From positions 1-64,000 of the forward strand of contig JAYTOY010000047.1 in NCBI GenBank assembly GCA_043747555.1: DNA of 64,000 nt, given 5' to 3'. The notes under the pieces were generated by a model. The model was not told the origin of the DNA. It searched no databases and worked only from the letters and a program-made list of their open reading frames with translations. The stretch is from JAYWDA01 sp043747555 (GTDB lineage Bacteria; Bdellovibrionota; Bdellovibrionia; Bdellovibrionales; Bdellovibrionaceae). This document shows, piece after piece, positions 41,954-50,863 of this stretch (its first letter is position 1; every line of letters starts with the position of its first letter). The translations under genes and the position numbers were made by a program.

Positions 41954-42391
41954 TTATATGTAAGTCAGCAGCCATTGCAAGAAATAAAAAGCACCTAGGA
42001 TAAAACTAGCCAGGATAGCGATAAATATAAAAATAGTCGTAAATACCACCCACCGCGAGCCTGATACAGACCGGCTGGGATTTGCCATATAGGCCTCAAG
42101 TAATAAAATATTCTTACTGTTCGCCCGCCACATGAAATCAAATAGATTTCCAAGGATGGGCAGCCAATCAAAAATATTATCGATCAATACATTTATAAGC
42201 ATTCGTAAAATTAAAAAAGCTGGGCAGCCCATCGTGGCCGCTCTGATAATAATATAAAATGAAATACAGCTTGTGATGACATTTCCTGCCACTGGCAAAA
42301 GCCCGATCAAACCATCTAGGCCAAAACGAAAGCCAAAAGGACCTTTGTATTTAGAGTCCATCAATTCAGCCAATCGTTTTAAGTCTTGCAT
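41954..42391 (-). CDS. DUF4112 membrane protein
   Basis: 145 residues with a conserved soluble start (MQDLKRLAELMDSKYKGPFG) and the family core GLDGLIGLLPVAGNVIT, MGCPAFLILRMLINVLID, PILGNLFDFMWRANSKN. Three hydrophobic segments (around residues 35-55, 70-85 and 115-140) place it in the inner membrane. The family's function is unknown. Its ATG overlaps the TAA of the ABC binding-protein gene by one base (TAATG), so translation is coupled. Confidence 0.87.
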   Translation of the reverse strand: MQDLKRLAELMDSKYKGPFGFRFGLDGLIGLLPVAGNVITSCISFYIIIRAATMGCPAFLILRMLINVLIDNIFDWLPILGNLFDFMWRANSKNILLLEAYMANPSRSVSGSRWVVFTTIFIFIAILASFILGAFYFLQWLLTYI

Positions 42392-44046
42392 TACAGTGAC
42401 CAATTTTCAGCCGTTAAAGTTTCATAAAAAACATGTCCTGAAAGCCGATAATTTTTTAATGCTTTAGGAACCACGCTATTATTAGGCCGGTAGTAAATTG
42501 GAATCACAGGAATATCTCGAACATAAGCTTCCATAATTTTTTGAGCCAGGCCAGCGCGTTTTTTTGGATTTAATTCAATTTCTAATTTATCAATCAGTTG
42601 ATCGACCTCAACATTTTTATAGCCGGTATAGTTCTGACCGCTCCAGGAATTTTTTTCAGAAGGAATCATGGTAGAATGTAAAGTTGATCGTGGACTGCTT
42701 TCTGGCACCGAAACCCAAGAATACATCGCTAAATCAAATTTTCGATGACTGACGGTTGCACCAAAGAAAACTCGCGGAGGTTCGTTTTTAACCAAAAGCT
42801 CAATGCCGACCGCTTTAAACTTTTCTTGCAAATACACTTCAATCATCTCATTCAGCTTGGCCCCTGCGGCTGCTAACAAATTAAGGGTTAATGTCTTACC
42901 CTCTTTTTCGCGGTACCCTTTAGCACCCATCTTCCAACCTGCTTCTTCAAGCAGGCGAGTCGCTTCCCGTTTATTGTAACTATAATTTTGAATTTGAGCT
43001 GTAAACCATGGATCCTTTTCAGTGACGAAATGATGGGCGGGTTTCCCTCGTCCCTCTAGCAAAGATTTTATCATCTCATTTTTATTAAATGAAACTGAAA
43101 GCGCTTTTCGTACTTTCACATCACTAAGGATGGACGAATCTAAATTTAAATCAATGTGGGCATAGACAACTCCATCTTCAAAAACAACTGAGTAAGGAAG
43201 ATTTTCTAACTTGACCTTTTTATCAAAAATAACAGCCTGGTCTAAGCCAAGCCCAGCGGCCGAGCTGATCATATCAATAATTCCCGAGCGCAGATTGGCT
43301 TCCAGCGTTGCATTATTAGGAACTAGCTTAAAAATAATTTTCTTAAACTCGGGCGCTTTTCCATAAAAATGAGGATTTGGCATAAAAATTAAATGGCTTC
43401 CTAATTTAACTTCTGAAATCACATAGGGGCCAAAATACAAACCTGGATTGGTGGGATTTTTTGTGTACAAAGAATTTAAATCATACCCTTCGGCTTTATT
43501 ACCATACTTTTTAAAAACGGCCTCTTCAAGATGTGCTGGCATAGGATCTGGCATTGTTTGGTAATAATCAAATTTTGTTTTAGCAAAGTTCAGCGTGCAC
43601 TTTTTTGGATTGGCCTTATCGGCTTCAATGCTTGTGATGTTCTCATAAGGCTCGCGATTCGGATTAGAAACATTTTTACTTTTTCCGAGTTCCCAGGCGA
43701 ACTGAATATCACGGCACGATAAGGGCGTCCCGTCCCCCCATTTAGCTTGATCAATGATTTCAATAACGGCTTCTAATCCAGCTCCTTTTTTCTTAGCTAA
43801 TTTGTTTTCGAGGGTGGGAATTTGTTTGATCATCAAGGGTTTCCATTGATTATCAGGCGTTAGAATCACAAGGGGTCGCCAGGCCAAATAGAGCATATAT
43901 TTTGTGGCAGCCTGTGACGTAATCAATGGATTTAAATTTTCAAATTCAGCACTTAAGCCAATGGTGAGTGAATCTTTTGTGAGCGCAACCCCTACTTGAG
44001 AAGCACTAAGACCTAGAACGATAAGAATCATTTTGAAAGTTTTCAT
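42391..44046 (-). CDS. Extracellular solute-binding protein, ABC peptide type (SBP_bac_5)
   Basis: 551 residues with a signal peptide (about 1-22). Typical family-5 marks are LTIGLSAEFENLNPLIT, WGDGTPLSCRDIQFAWEL, YFGPYVISEV and VRKALSVSFNKNEMI, and the C-terminal QLIDKLEIELNPKKR. Such proteins bind oligopeptides, nickel or other solutes for an ABC importer. No permease or ATPase gene is adjacent, so it must work with components encoded elsewhere. Downstream: DUF4112 and dinB in one transcript. Divergent from the CBS-domain gene, 133 bases apart. Confidence 0.9.
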   Translation of the reverse strand: MKTFKMILIVLGLSASQVGVALTKDSLTIGLSAEFENLNPLITSQAATKYMLYLAWRPLVILTPDNQWKPLMIKQIPTLENKLAKKKGAGLEAVIEIIDQAKWGDGTPLSCRDIQFAWELGKSKNVSNPNREPYENITSIEADKANPKKCTLNFAKTKFDYYQTMPDPMPAHLEEAVFKKYGNKAEGYDLNSLYTKNPTNPGLYFGPYVISEVKLGSHLIFMPNPHFYGKAPEFKKIIFKLVPNNATLEANLRSGIIDMISSAAGLGLDQAVIFDKKVKLENLPYSVVFEDGVVYAHIDLNLDSSILSDVKVRKALSVSFNKNEMIKSLLEGRGKPAHHFVTEKDPWFTAQIQNYSYNKREATRLLEEAGWKMGAKGYREKEGKTLTLNLLAAAGAKLNEMIEVYLQEKFKAVGIELLVKNEPPRVFFGATVSHRKFDLAMYSWVSVPESSPRSTLHSTMIPSEKNSWSGQNYTGYKNVEVDQLIDKLEIELNPKKRAGLAQKIMEAYVRDIPVIPIYYRPNNSVVPKALKNYRLSGHVFYETLTAENWSL

Positions 44047-44179
44047 AGACCACCTTTTAGACGTTGGCTTTTAGATCTTATTGATACCTTAGCCCTGTGC
44101 ACCGGTCAAAGGACTAGAACCAAACTTTGACACGAAAATTTTTGATTCTCAGACTTCAATTTACAACTAGTATGAGAGA

Positions 44180-44629
44180 ATGAAAAAATCCAGTGTTTCT
44201 ACCTTGCATATCTTTGAAATCATGACGCCAGAACCGTTTTCAGTGACTTTATCCGAGTCCATTCGTAGCATTATTAAAACATTTATTGCGAAAAAAATCA
44301 GTGGAGCCCCTGTTGTTGAAAAAGGCTCTTTAAAAGTTATCAGCGTCGTTAGCGAATCCGATTTGATGCGCTTTGCTGCATTGGGTGAACTGGATCAGCC
44401 GCTTTCCGATTTCCATGGAAAGCTCGCACCGACCAATCAACTTGTAACAGTTCAAGCTAATGATCCTTTTTCCGAAGTTTTTAAGCGCTTCCTAACAAAA
44501 CCGGTTCGTCGGGTTTTAGTCGTCGACAAAAAGGGGCATTTAGTTGGCATTGTCTCTCGCCGAGATATGATCGCCGCCTTTTTAAAATCAGAAGAAAAAA
44601 AAGAAGCTGCCGAGAAATCTGAGACCTAA
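44180..44629 (+). CDS. CBS-domain pair protein
   Basis: 149 residues made of two CBS domains: IMTPEPFSVTLSESIRSIIKTF and ISGAPVVEKGS form the first, VQANDPFSEVFKRF and RRVLVVDKKGHLVGIVSRRDMI the second. CBS pairs bind adenine nucleotides and regulate partner proteins; stand-alone ones act in trans. The partner is not evident. A GAGAGA lies close before the ATG. The stop shares CTAA with convergent purT. Confidence 0.9.
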   Translation: MKKSSVSTLHIFEIMTPEPFSVTLSESIRSIIKTFIAKKISGAPVVEKGSLKVISVVSESDLMRFAALGELDQPLSDFHGKLAPTNQLVTVQANDPFSEVFKRFLTKPVRRVLVVDKKGHLVGIVSRRDMIAAFLKSEEKKEAAEKSET

Positions 44630-45831
44630 TCTAAATACTTAATTCTAACTTGCGCAGCGACTTTATGCGCTTTTTTTCTAGCTTCCATGGTCGTTTTACC
44701 ACGAGCTAACGCCACGCCCATTCTGCGAAAGGCCTTTGTTGAAGGTTTTCCAAACCAGCGAATATCGCTTTGCTTTACCATTAAAGCTTGATCAATTCCA
44801 CTCACCGAAAAATTATTGGACTCTTTCTCAGCTAAGATCACGGCCGAAGCCGTCGGACCCCAATAAGAAATCGCCGGAATCGGCAATCCCAAAATACTTC
44901 TTAGATGCAAATCAAACTCAGATAAATCTTGCGACGCGAGTGTCACCATCCCCGTGTCATGGGGTCGCGGTGATAATTCTGAAAAATAAATATCTTTTTT
45001 TGTGACAAAAAATTCCACACCGAAAAGCCCAGCACCACCTAGGTAATCAGTGACTTTTTTAGCCATCTTTTGTGCTTTTTTTAATTGAAGCGGCGAGATC
45101 TTTGCCGGCAGCCAGGATTCTTGATAATCACCCCGCTCCTGCCGATGACCAATAGGCGCCACAAACAAAGTGGGCCCTTTTTTTTGTTTAATCGATAAAA
45201 GTGTAATTTCCGAATCAAATGGAATAAATTCTTCAACAATAACTTTCTTTTGGTCGCCCCTCATGCCCGATACTGCAAAATTCCAAGATTTTTCGACATC
45301 ACCTAACTTTCTAACGATGGATTGACCTTTGCCTGAAGATGACATCACTGGTTTAACGACGTTGGGGAAACCAATTTTTTGGCTTGCAAGCGTGAGCTCT
45401 TCTAAAGTTTCGGCATATAAAAAGCGGGCCGTTTTTAATTTTAAAGTTCGTGCTGCAACATCTCGTATAGCGTCGCGATTCATGGTTAAATAGGCGGCTT
45501 TCGCCGTTGGCACGACTTGAATCCCCTGCTCTTCAAACTCTTTCAATTTTTCAGTGCGAATGGCTTCGATCTCTGGAACGATGATATCAGGCTGATGCTT
45601 CCGGACCACTTTTTCAAGCGCCTTTGCATCCAGCATATCAATCACCTCAAAGGCATCAGCGACATGCATCGCGGGCGCATCTGGATACCTGTCCACTGCA
45701 ATCACATATAAACCTAGGCGCTGAGCTGAAATCGCAAACTCTTTGCCTAGCTCACCGGCGCCTAAAAGCATAATTTTAAGATTTGATTTCTTCATTTCCA
45801 AATTTTGCATTGGGAACTGAGAGTCATTCAA
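44626..45831 (-). CDS. purT: Formate-dependent phosphoribosylglycinamide formyltransferase
   Basis: ATP-grasp enzyme that makes formyl-GAR from formate, ATP and GAR in purine synthesis. 401 residues; LKIMLLGAGELGKEFAI, ADAFEVIDMLD, IVPEIEAIRTEKL, VVPTAKAAYLTMNRDAIR, VVKPVMSSSGKGQS, FSELSPRPHDTGMVTL and FGKPSTKAFRRMGVALA match PurT closely. The start may be the ATG giving MKKSNLKIM (45795) rather than 45831. The formate route replaces folate-dependent PurN at this step. Divergent from mgsA. Confidence 0.96.
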   Translation of the reverse strand: MNDSQFPMQNLEMKKSNLKIMLLGAGELGKEFAISAQRLGLYVIAVDRYPDAPAMHVADAFEVIDMLDAKALEKVVRKHQPDIIVPEIEAIRTEKLKEFEEQGIQVVPTAKAAYLTMNRDAIRDVAARTLKLKTARFLYAETLEELTLASQKIGFPNVVKPVMSSSGKGQSIVRKLGDVEKSWNFAVSGMRGDQKKVIVEEFIPFDSEITLLSIKQKKGPTLFVAPIGHRQERGDYQESWLPAKISPLQLKKAQKMAKKVTDYLGGAGLFGVEFFVTKKDIYFSELSPRPHDTGMVTLASQDLSEFDLHLRSILGLPIPAISYWGPTASAVILAEKESNNFSVSGIDQALMVKQSDIRWFGKPSTKAFRRMGVALARGKTTMEARKKAHKVAAQVRIKYLD

Positions 45832-45874
45832 CTGGAATCTTGCAGTTTCGCTTTAAAATCTATTTAATTAAAAG

Positions 45875-46240
45875 ATGAAAAAAACCATTGCGCTGATTGC
45901 TCATGATGGAAAAAAAACTCTTTTGGTCTTATTTGTAAAAACCCATGCGGACCTGCTTCGCCAATATGACTTGATTGGAACTGGCAATACAGGCGGGCTA
46001 GTTCAAGAATCAGGGCTTGAGATCAAACGACTGCTTTCAGGTCCTCTTGGGGGAGATGCCCAAATTGCCGCCGAAGTGGCGACAGGCCATTGCCAAGCTG
46101 TTATTTTTCTACGAGATCCATTGGGTATGCACCCTCATGATCCCGATATCTCGATGTTACTTAGAATATGTGACGTGCACAATGTCCCTCTAGCAACGAA
46201 CCTGGCCACAGCCGAGCTGATCATCCGCGGCCTTAAATAG
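45875..46240 (+). CDS. mgsA: Methylglyoxal synthase
   Basis: Converts dihydroxyacetone phosphate to methylglyoxal and phosphate, a bypass of lower glycolysis under phosphate limitation. 121 residues with all family segments: IALIAHDGKK, GNTGGL, the phosphate-binding LSGPLGGDAQI (catalytic Asp), FLRDPLGMHPHDPD (catalytic His), PLATNLATAELI. A glyoxalase II-like gene lies 10 kb away in this window and could help detoxify the product. Three bases from the convergent stop of the next gene. Confidence 0.94.
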   Translation: MKKTIALIAHDGKKTLLVLFVKTHADLLRQYDLIGTGNTGGLVQESGLEIKRLLSGPLGGDAQIAAEVATGHCQAVIFLRDPLGMHPHDPDISMLLRICDVHNVPLATNLATAELIIRGLK

Positions 46241-46243
46241 AGA

Positions 46244-47164
46244 TTAGTGAACTGAAGCGCCATCGAAAAGAAGGTCACCTTTTTTATAGACGATCCGATG
46301 ATGGAGGCGTTCGAATCTCATGGCATATATCGGCTTCCCAGCAACTTTTAACGCTTCAAAACTAATCTCGTTATCAACTAAGAAATATTCCACATCAGCG
46401 AATGTCAGGGTGCCGAAAATTTGCGCCTCGTAATAACTTCGATCTATGGCGGTGGTCGGGAAAAACGGACGATCGAATGTGCCATGGTGTTTTCTCATTT
46501 CCGAAGGAGAAACTTCGTATCCTGTATTACCCATAACAATCATATTTGTGTCCGAGGTAGACCAGGTTGATCTTTCTTTAATCTGATTTTTCATAACCGC
46601 GCCGATGGCACCGTATTGTCTCTCGATAAGATCCGTTTTTGGAGTCAGCTCAATAGGCTCTCGAATATTCAAAAAGGCAAACTTAGGCCTCAGCTGAGCA
46701 GCGCCTGGATGAGTCCCTAAATCTACACCAACTAATGTATTCTCAACCCGACGGCGCAGGCCTGGCGTAAAATACGCACTGGAAGACTGTGTCTGATGTT
46801 GATTGAGAAATCCTTTATCAAGAATTGATTTAATGTGTACGCTACTAAAAAATAGGATGATATCTGAGTTATTTTTTAAATCGACCTTCACCTCTGGAAT
46901 CTTAAGTTTGAATTCATTTTCTTGTTTGTGAATTCTTGAAATCAGCGCTTTGGCGATATCGTTGATTTCAAAATCTTCGTATAATTGCGAAGTTAATTTT
47001 TGGTAATCCCTGAAAGATTCAACCTTTTGAAAAATCTCGGACGAAGAAGAATAAAAAATTTGCTCGCAGCGAACTTGTGCCATAGCAAAACAAGGACCCA
47101 GGGCCAACGAAAGACCTAAAGCGAAGGTGAAGGCCTTTCTAGAATGTAATAATTTGGTAAACAT
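46244..47164 (-). CDS. Exported protein resembling DUF3626/ADP-ribosyltransferase-type toxins
   Basis: 306 residues with a signal peptide (about 1-30, ending ALGPCFAMA). The distal half has a recognisable order: HIKSILDKGFLNQHQT, RPKFAFLNI, ERQYGAIGAVMKNQIKERSTWSTSD, and YYEAQIFGTLTFADVEYFLV. This order, ending in a YxEAQ-x2-G segment, is what I recall from DUF3626 and related ART-fold proteins; similarity is not certain. If correct, the exported protein could be an effector modifying a target cell. No immunity gene is adjacent. GGAGT precedes the ATG. Otherwise an unknown exported protein. Confidence 0.6.
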   Translation of the reverse strand: MFTKLLHSRKAFTFALGLSLALGPCFAMAQVRCEQIFYSSSSEIFQKVESFRDYQKLTSQLYEDFEINDIAKALISRIHKQENEFKLKIPEVKVDLKNNSDIILFFSSVHIKSILDKGFLNQHQTQSSSAYFTPGLRRRVENTLVGVDLGTHPGAAQLRPKFAFLNIREPIELTPKTDLIERQYGAIGAVMKNQIKERSTWSTSDTNMIVMGNTGYEVSPSEMRKHHGTFDRPFFPTTAIDRSYYEAQIFGTLTFADVEYFLVDNEISFEALKVAGKPIYAMRFERLHHRIVYKKGDLLFDGASVH

Positions 47165-47326
47165 CGAGGACTCCTGATCTGGAAGAGTTACAAAAACCAG
47201 GCCAGCTGAAGTGCGAAAGACTCAGCAATTACCATGTCTTATCAATAGGTTAGGAATAGACCTAGGGATCGAGTTAGGGTCTGTCCATTAAATGGCACTT
47301 CCGCTGTCAAAATAGGTTCACACCAG

Positions 47327-49396
47327 CTACAGTGGTGAAAACGAAACACCACTGGCTTCTCTTAAATTCAATTCCATAATTTGCAAGCGTTTGACTTCGT
47401 CCCGGACTTTGGCGGCTTCTTCGAATTCTAGATTTTGAGAGTGCTTTTTCATTTTGGTCTTTAGCTCTTCGATTTTTTTGGCCAGTTCCGTTGGATTTGC
47501 CTTCATCTTTTCGAACAGTCGGCGTTCCGCATCGATATTTTTTCCAGTTAAGACTCCGGTCGCAACGGATCCATCAAAATGATCGCCCAAACCTTCGCTG
47601 ATTCGTTTTTTAATTGTCATAGGCGTAATGCCATTGGCCGTATTAAATTCTGATTGAATTTTTCGACGTCGATCGGTTTCAGAAATCGCTTTCTGCATCG
47701 AATCTGTGATTTTGTCAGCATACATGATCACTCGGCCATTAACATTTCGGGCCGCGCGGCCAATTGTCTGAATTAACGATCGTTCAGATCTTAAAAAGCC
47801 TTCCTTATCTGCATCTGTGATGCCGACTAAACTGACTTCCGGAATATCTAAGCCTTCCCGCAAAAGATTGATTCCGACCAGAACATCAAAAACTCCTAAG
47901 CGTAAATCTCGTAAAATTTCAACACGCTCCATCGTATGAATTTCGCTGTGTAGGTATTTTACCTTTAAACCTAAAGATTCATAATATTCACTTAAGTCCT
48001 CGGCACTGCGTTTTGTTAACGTGGTAATGAGGACACGTTCTTTTTTACTGATGCGGTCCCGACATTCTTTTAATAGGTCATCAACTTGATGTTTGACTGG
48101 GCGCACATCAATTTGTGGATCAATCAGTCCTGTGGGACGAATGATCTGTTCAACAATGACACCTTCGCTTTTTTGCAATTCATAAGGACCCGGTGTCGCC
48201 GAAACATAAATGACTTTATTCATTAGCCCTTCAAACTCTTGAAAATTGAGGGGTCGATTATCTAAAGCACTAGGAAGTCTAAAGCCATGCTCAACCAAAT
48301 TCATTTTTCGAGCTCGGTCACCTCGATACATCCCGCCAATCTGAGGGATCGTAATATGGCACTCGTCCACAAAAGTAATAAATTCCTTAGGGAAATATTC
48401 TATCAGAGTAGGAGGTGGTTCACCTTCTCCTCGCCCCGTCAGATGTCTTGAGTAATTTTCAATCCCCGAACAAAATCCCATCTGTTCGATCATTTCAATA
48501 TCATAATAAGTTCTTTGCTCCAGCCGCTGTGCTTCGAGAAGTTTAATTTGCGAATTAAATTCAGCCAATCTTAATTGCAATTCGGCTTGAATACTTTTAA
48601 TCGCGCCTTTTTGATTTTCTTCGCCCGTTGCATAGTGACTGCCGGGATAAATTCCAATTTGATCCAGCTCCTCTAGAAGCTCGCTAGTCAAAGGATCAAT
48701 CCAAGAAATTTTTTCGACAAAATCACCAAAAAACTCAATTCTAATGGCGCGCTGTTCTTCATAAGGAGGAAAAACTTCGACAATATCGCCACGCACACGA
48801 ATAGTTCCACGGTGAAAATCGATATTATTTCTTTGGTATTGAATGCGAATCAACTCGCGCAAAAAATGATCCCGCTTAAGAGATGAATTGGCGTGCACGT
48901 GCACCATCATATTTGCGTAAGCTTCCGGACTTCCTAAACCATAAATACAAGAAACTGAGCTGACAATAATCACATCCCGCCGATCAAATAAAGAGCGGGT
49001 GGCAGAATGGCGCATCCGATCGATCTGATCATTGATCGCTGAGTCTTTCTCGATAAAAGTATCACTGGAAGGAATATAAGCTTCCGGCTGATAGTAATCA
49101 TAATAACTGACGAAATATTCGACGGCATTTTTTGGAAATAATTCTTTAAACTCAGAGTATAGCTGCGCTGCTAAAGTTTTATTAGGCGCAAGCACTAACG
49201 CTGGTTGATTCATTTCTGCAATAACATGCGCCATGGAAAAAGTCTTACCCGAGCCCGTCACACCCAGAAGTGTCTGATGCTGCAGTCCTGCTTTAAAATT
49301 TTCTAACATATCTTTGATGGCTTTTGGCTGATCACCGGCCGGTTTAAAATCCGACACCAGTTCAAAGTTTTTTTTAAAAGTCTTAGCCACAAGCAT
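47327..49396 (-). CDS. uvrB: Excinuclease ABC subunit B
   Basis: Damage-recognition helicase of nucleotide excision repair. 689 residues, normal length. N-terminal FKPAGDQPKAI, Walker A GVTGSGKTFSMA, the hairpin region VSYYDYYQPEAYIPSSDTFIEKD, DEAH-like FVDECHITIPQ, helicase motif VI QTIGRAARN, and the C-terminal UVR motif (MKKHSQNLEFEEAAKVRDEVKRL) are all present. Followed 7 bases downstream of cysS on the same strand, so the run gltX-cysS-uvrB is probably one transcript. Confidence 0.98.
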   Translation of the reverse strand: MLVAKTFKKNFELVSDFKPAGDQPKAIKDMLENFKAGLQHQTLLGVTGSGKTFSMAHVIAEMNQPALVLAPNKTLAAQLYSEFKELFPKNAVEYFVSYYDYYQPEAYIPSSDTFIEKDSAINDQIDRMRHSATRSLFDRRDVIIVSSVSCIYGLGSPEAYANMMVHVHANSSLKRDHFLRELIRIQYQRNNIDFHRGTIRVRGDIVEVFPPYEEQRAIRIEFFGDFVEKISWIDPLTSELLEELDQIGIYPGSHYATGEENQKGAIKSIQAELQLRLAEFNSQIKLLEAQRLEQRTYYDIEMIEQMGFCSGIENYSRHLTGRGEGEPPPTLIEYFPKEFITFVDECHITIPQIGGMYRGDRARKMNLVEHGFRLPSALDNRPLNFQEFEGLMNKVIYVSATPGPYELQKSEGVIVEQIIRPTGLIDPQIDVRPVKHQVDDLLKECRDRISKKERVLITTLTKRSAEDLSEYYESLGLKVKYLHSEIHTMERVEILRDLRLGVFDVLVGINLLREGLDIPEVSLVGITDADKEGFLRSERSLIQTIGRAARNVNGRVIMYADKITDSMQKAISETDRRRKIQSEFNTANGITPMTIKKRISEGLGDHFDGSVATGVLTGKNIDAERRLFEKMKANPTELAKKIEELKTKMKKHSQNLEFEEAAKVRDEVKRLQIMELNLREASGVSFSPL

Positions 49397-49403
49397 CTCC
49401 GGT

Positions 49404-50861
49404 TTATTTAGTGACTTCCCAGAAAGAACCCGTTGATGAATCCATCACAGAAATTCCTAAACTCGATAACTGCCCTCGTAGCTCATCAGATTTTTTAAAA
49501 TCTTTTGCGACCCGGGCAGCCGCGCGCTGGTCGACCAGCTTATCAATATCTTGGCGCTTTAGGTTCATTTTGACTAATAGCATATCATCAAGCGTCTTTA
49601 AAAACTGAGCGGGTGGTTCTTGAAATAGCGCCATTGGCTTTCCTAGTTTTATAGAAAACTCTAGGAGGGCCTTAGATTTACCTGCAATGATGGGCGTGGT
49701 CTTTAGGCCCCGCTTAACCTGCGTGTTGAACTGGCGAACCACTTCAAACATAACTGCAAATGCTTCAGGCGTATTAAAATCGTCGCTCAGGCAATCTTCG
49801 GTCTTTTGCCAAGCTTCTGAAATTATTTTATCAAAAGCCATGTCAGATTTAATTTCCACTCCGGCTTGCGTATGCTCTTCAGCCATTGCTAACGCAGAAT
49901 AAACTCGGGCAATCCCCGTGACCGCCCGATCGACGGCCTCATGACTGAAATCACAGATGCTGCGATAATGACTTGAAAGAATCATCCATTTGTAAATTTC
50001 AGCATTATAAGTCTTTAAGAATTCTCGCATGGACATCATGTTGCCCAAAGATTTCGACATCTTTTGGCCACTAAAATTCAGCATTTGGGTATGAACCCAG
50101 TATTTTACTAATGGTTTCTGAAAAGCCCCTTCACTTTGCGCAATTTCATTTTCATGATGTGGAAAAATAAGATCAGTGCCGCCACCATGAATATCAATCT
50201 GAGGACCAAAATGCTTACAAATCATAGCCGAGCATTCAATATGCCAACCAGGTCGCCCATCTCCCCACGGCGAATGCCAAAAAGGCTCTCCAGGCTTAAC
50301 ACCTTTCCAAAGCGCAAAATCCAGAGGGTTTTGTTTTTTTTCGTTCACTTCAACCCGGGCACCGGCCTGAAGGTCGTCGACATTGCGGCCGCTCAGTTTT
50401 CCGTACTCGCGAAAACTTTGAATCGAGTACATAACATCTTGTCCCGTGACGTAGGCTTTTTTCTTATCAACAAGATCTGCAATCAAGTGGACAATTTCAG
50501 GCATGGTTTCAGTGACCGTTGGATTTAAATCCTGCGCCCTTAATCCTAGACTTAAAAAATCTTTTTTATATTCAGAAATAAATTCCTGCGCCAAAACCAA
50601 AGGATCTTTATTTTGTTCTTTGGCGCGATTGATAATTTTATCATCGACGTCTGTAAAATTAAGAGCGTAAGTCACCTGATAACCAAGATGATCAAGCCAA
50701 TTACGAATCAAGTTATAAACTACGGGTCCGCGAAAATTTCCAACGTGCAATAAGTCATAAACGGTCGGACCACAAACATACATTTTAACCGCTGGCGCCT
50801 GCAATGGCAGGAACTCCTCTTTTGTTTTGGTCAATGTATTATAGATTTTTAAAGGCCTCAT
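49404..50861 (-). CDS. cysS: Cysteinyl-tRNA synthetase
   Basis: Charges tRNA-Cys. 485 residues. Class I marks are the HIGH motif as PTVYDLLHVGNFRG, the zinc-site Cys in YVCGPTVYD and HIECSAMICKHFG with HHENEIAQSEG, and KMSKS in GQKMSKSLGNMM. DALR-type helical C-terminus. Two bases separate it from gltX and seven from uvrB. Confidence 0.98.
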   Translation of the reverse strand: MRPLKIYNTLTKTKEEFLPLQAPAVKMYVCGPTVYDLLHVGNFRGPVVYNLIRNWLDHLGYQVTYALNFTDVDDKIINRAKEQNKDPLVLAQEFISEYKKDFLSLGLRAQDLNPTVTETMPEIVHLIADLVDKKKAYVTGQDVMYSIQSFREYGKLSGRNVDDLQAGARVEVNEKKQNPLDFALWKGVKPGEPFWHSPWGDGRPGWHIECSAMICKHFGPQIDIHGGGTDLIFPHHENEIAQSEGAFQKPLVKYWVHTQMLNFSGQKMSKSLGNMMSMREFLKTYNAEIYKWMILSSHYRSICDFSHEAVDRAVTGIARVYSALAMAEEHTQAGVEIKSDMAFDKIISEAWQKTEDCLSDDFNTPEAFAVMFEVVRQFNTQVKRGLKTTPIIAGKSKALLEFSIKLGKPMALFQEPPAQFLKTLDDMLLVKMNLKRQDIDKLVDQRAAARVAKDFKKSDELRGQLSSLGISVMDSSTGSFWEVTK

Positions 50862-50863
50862 TC

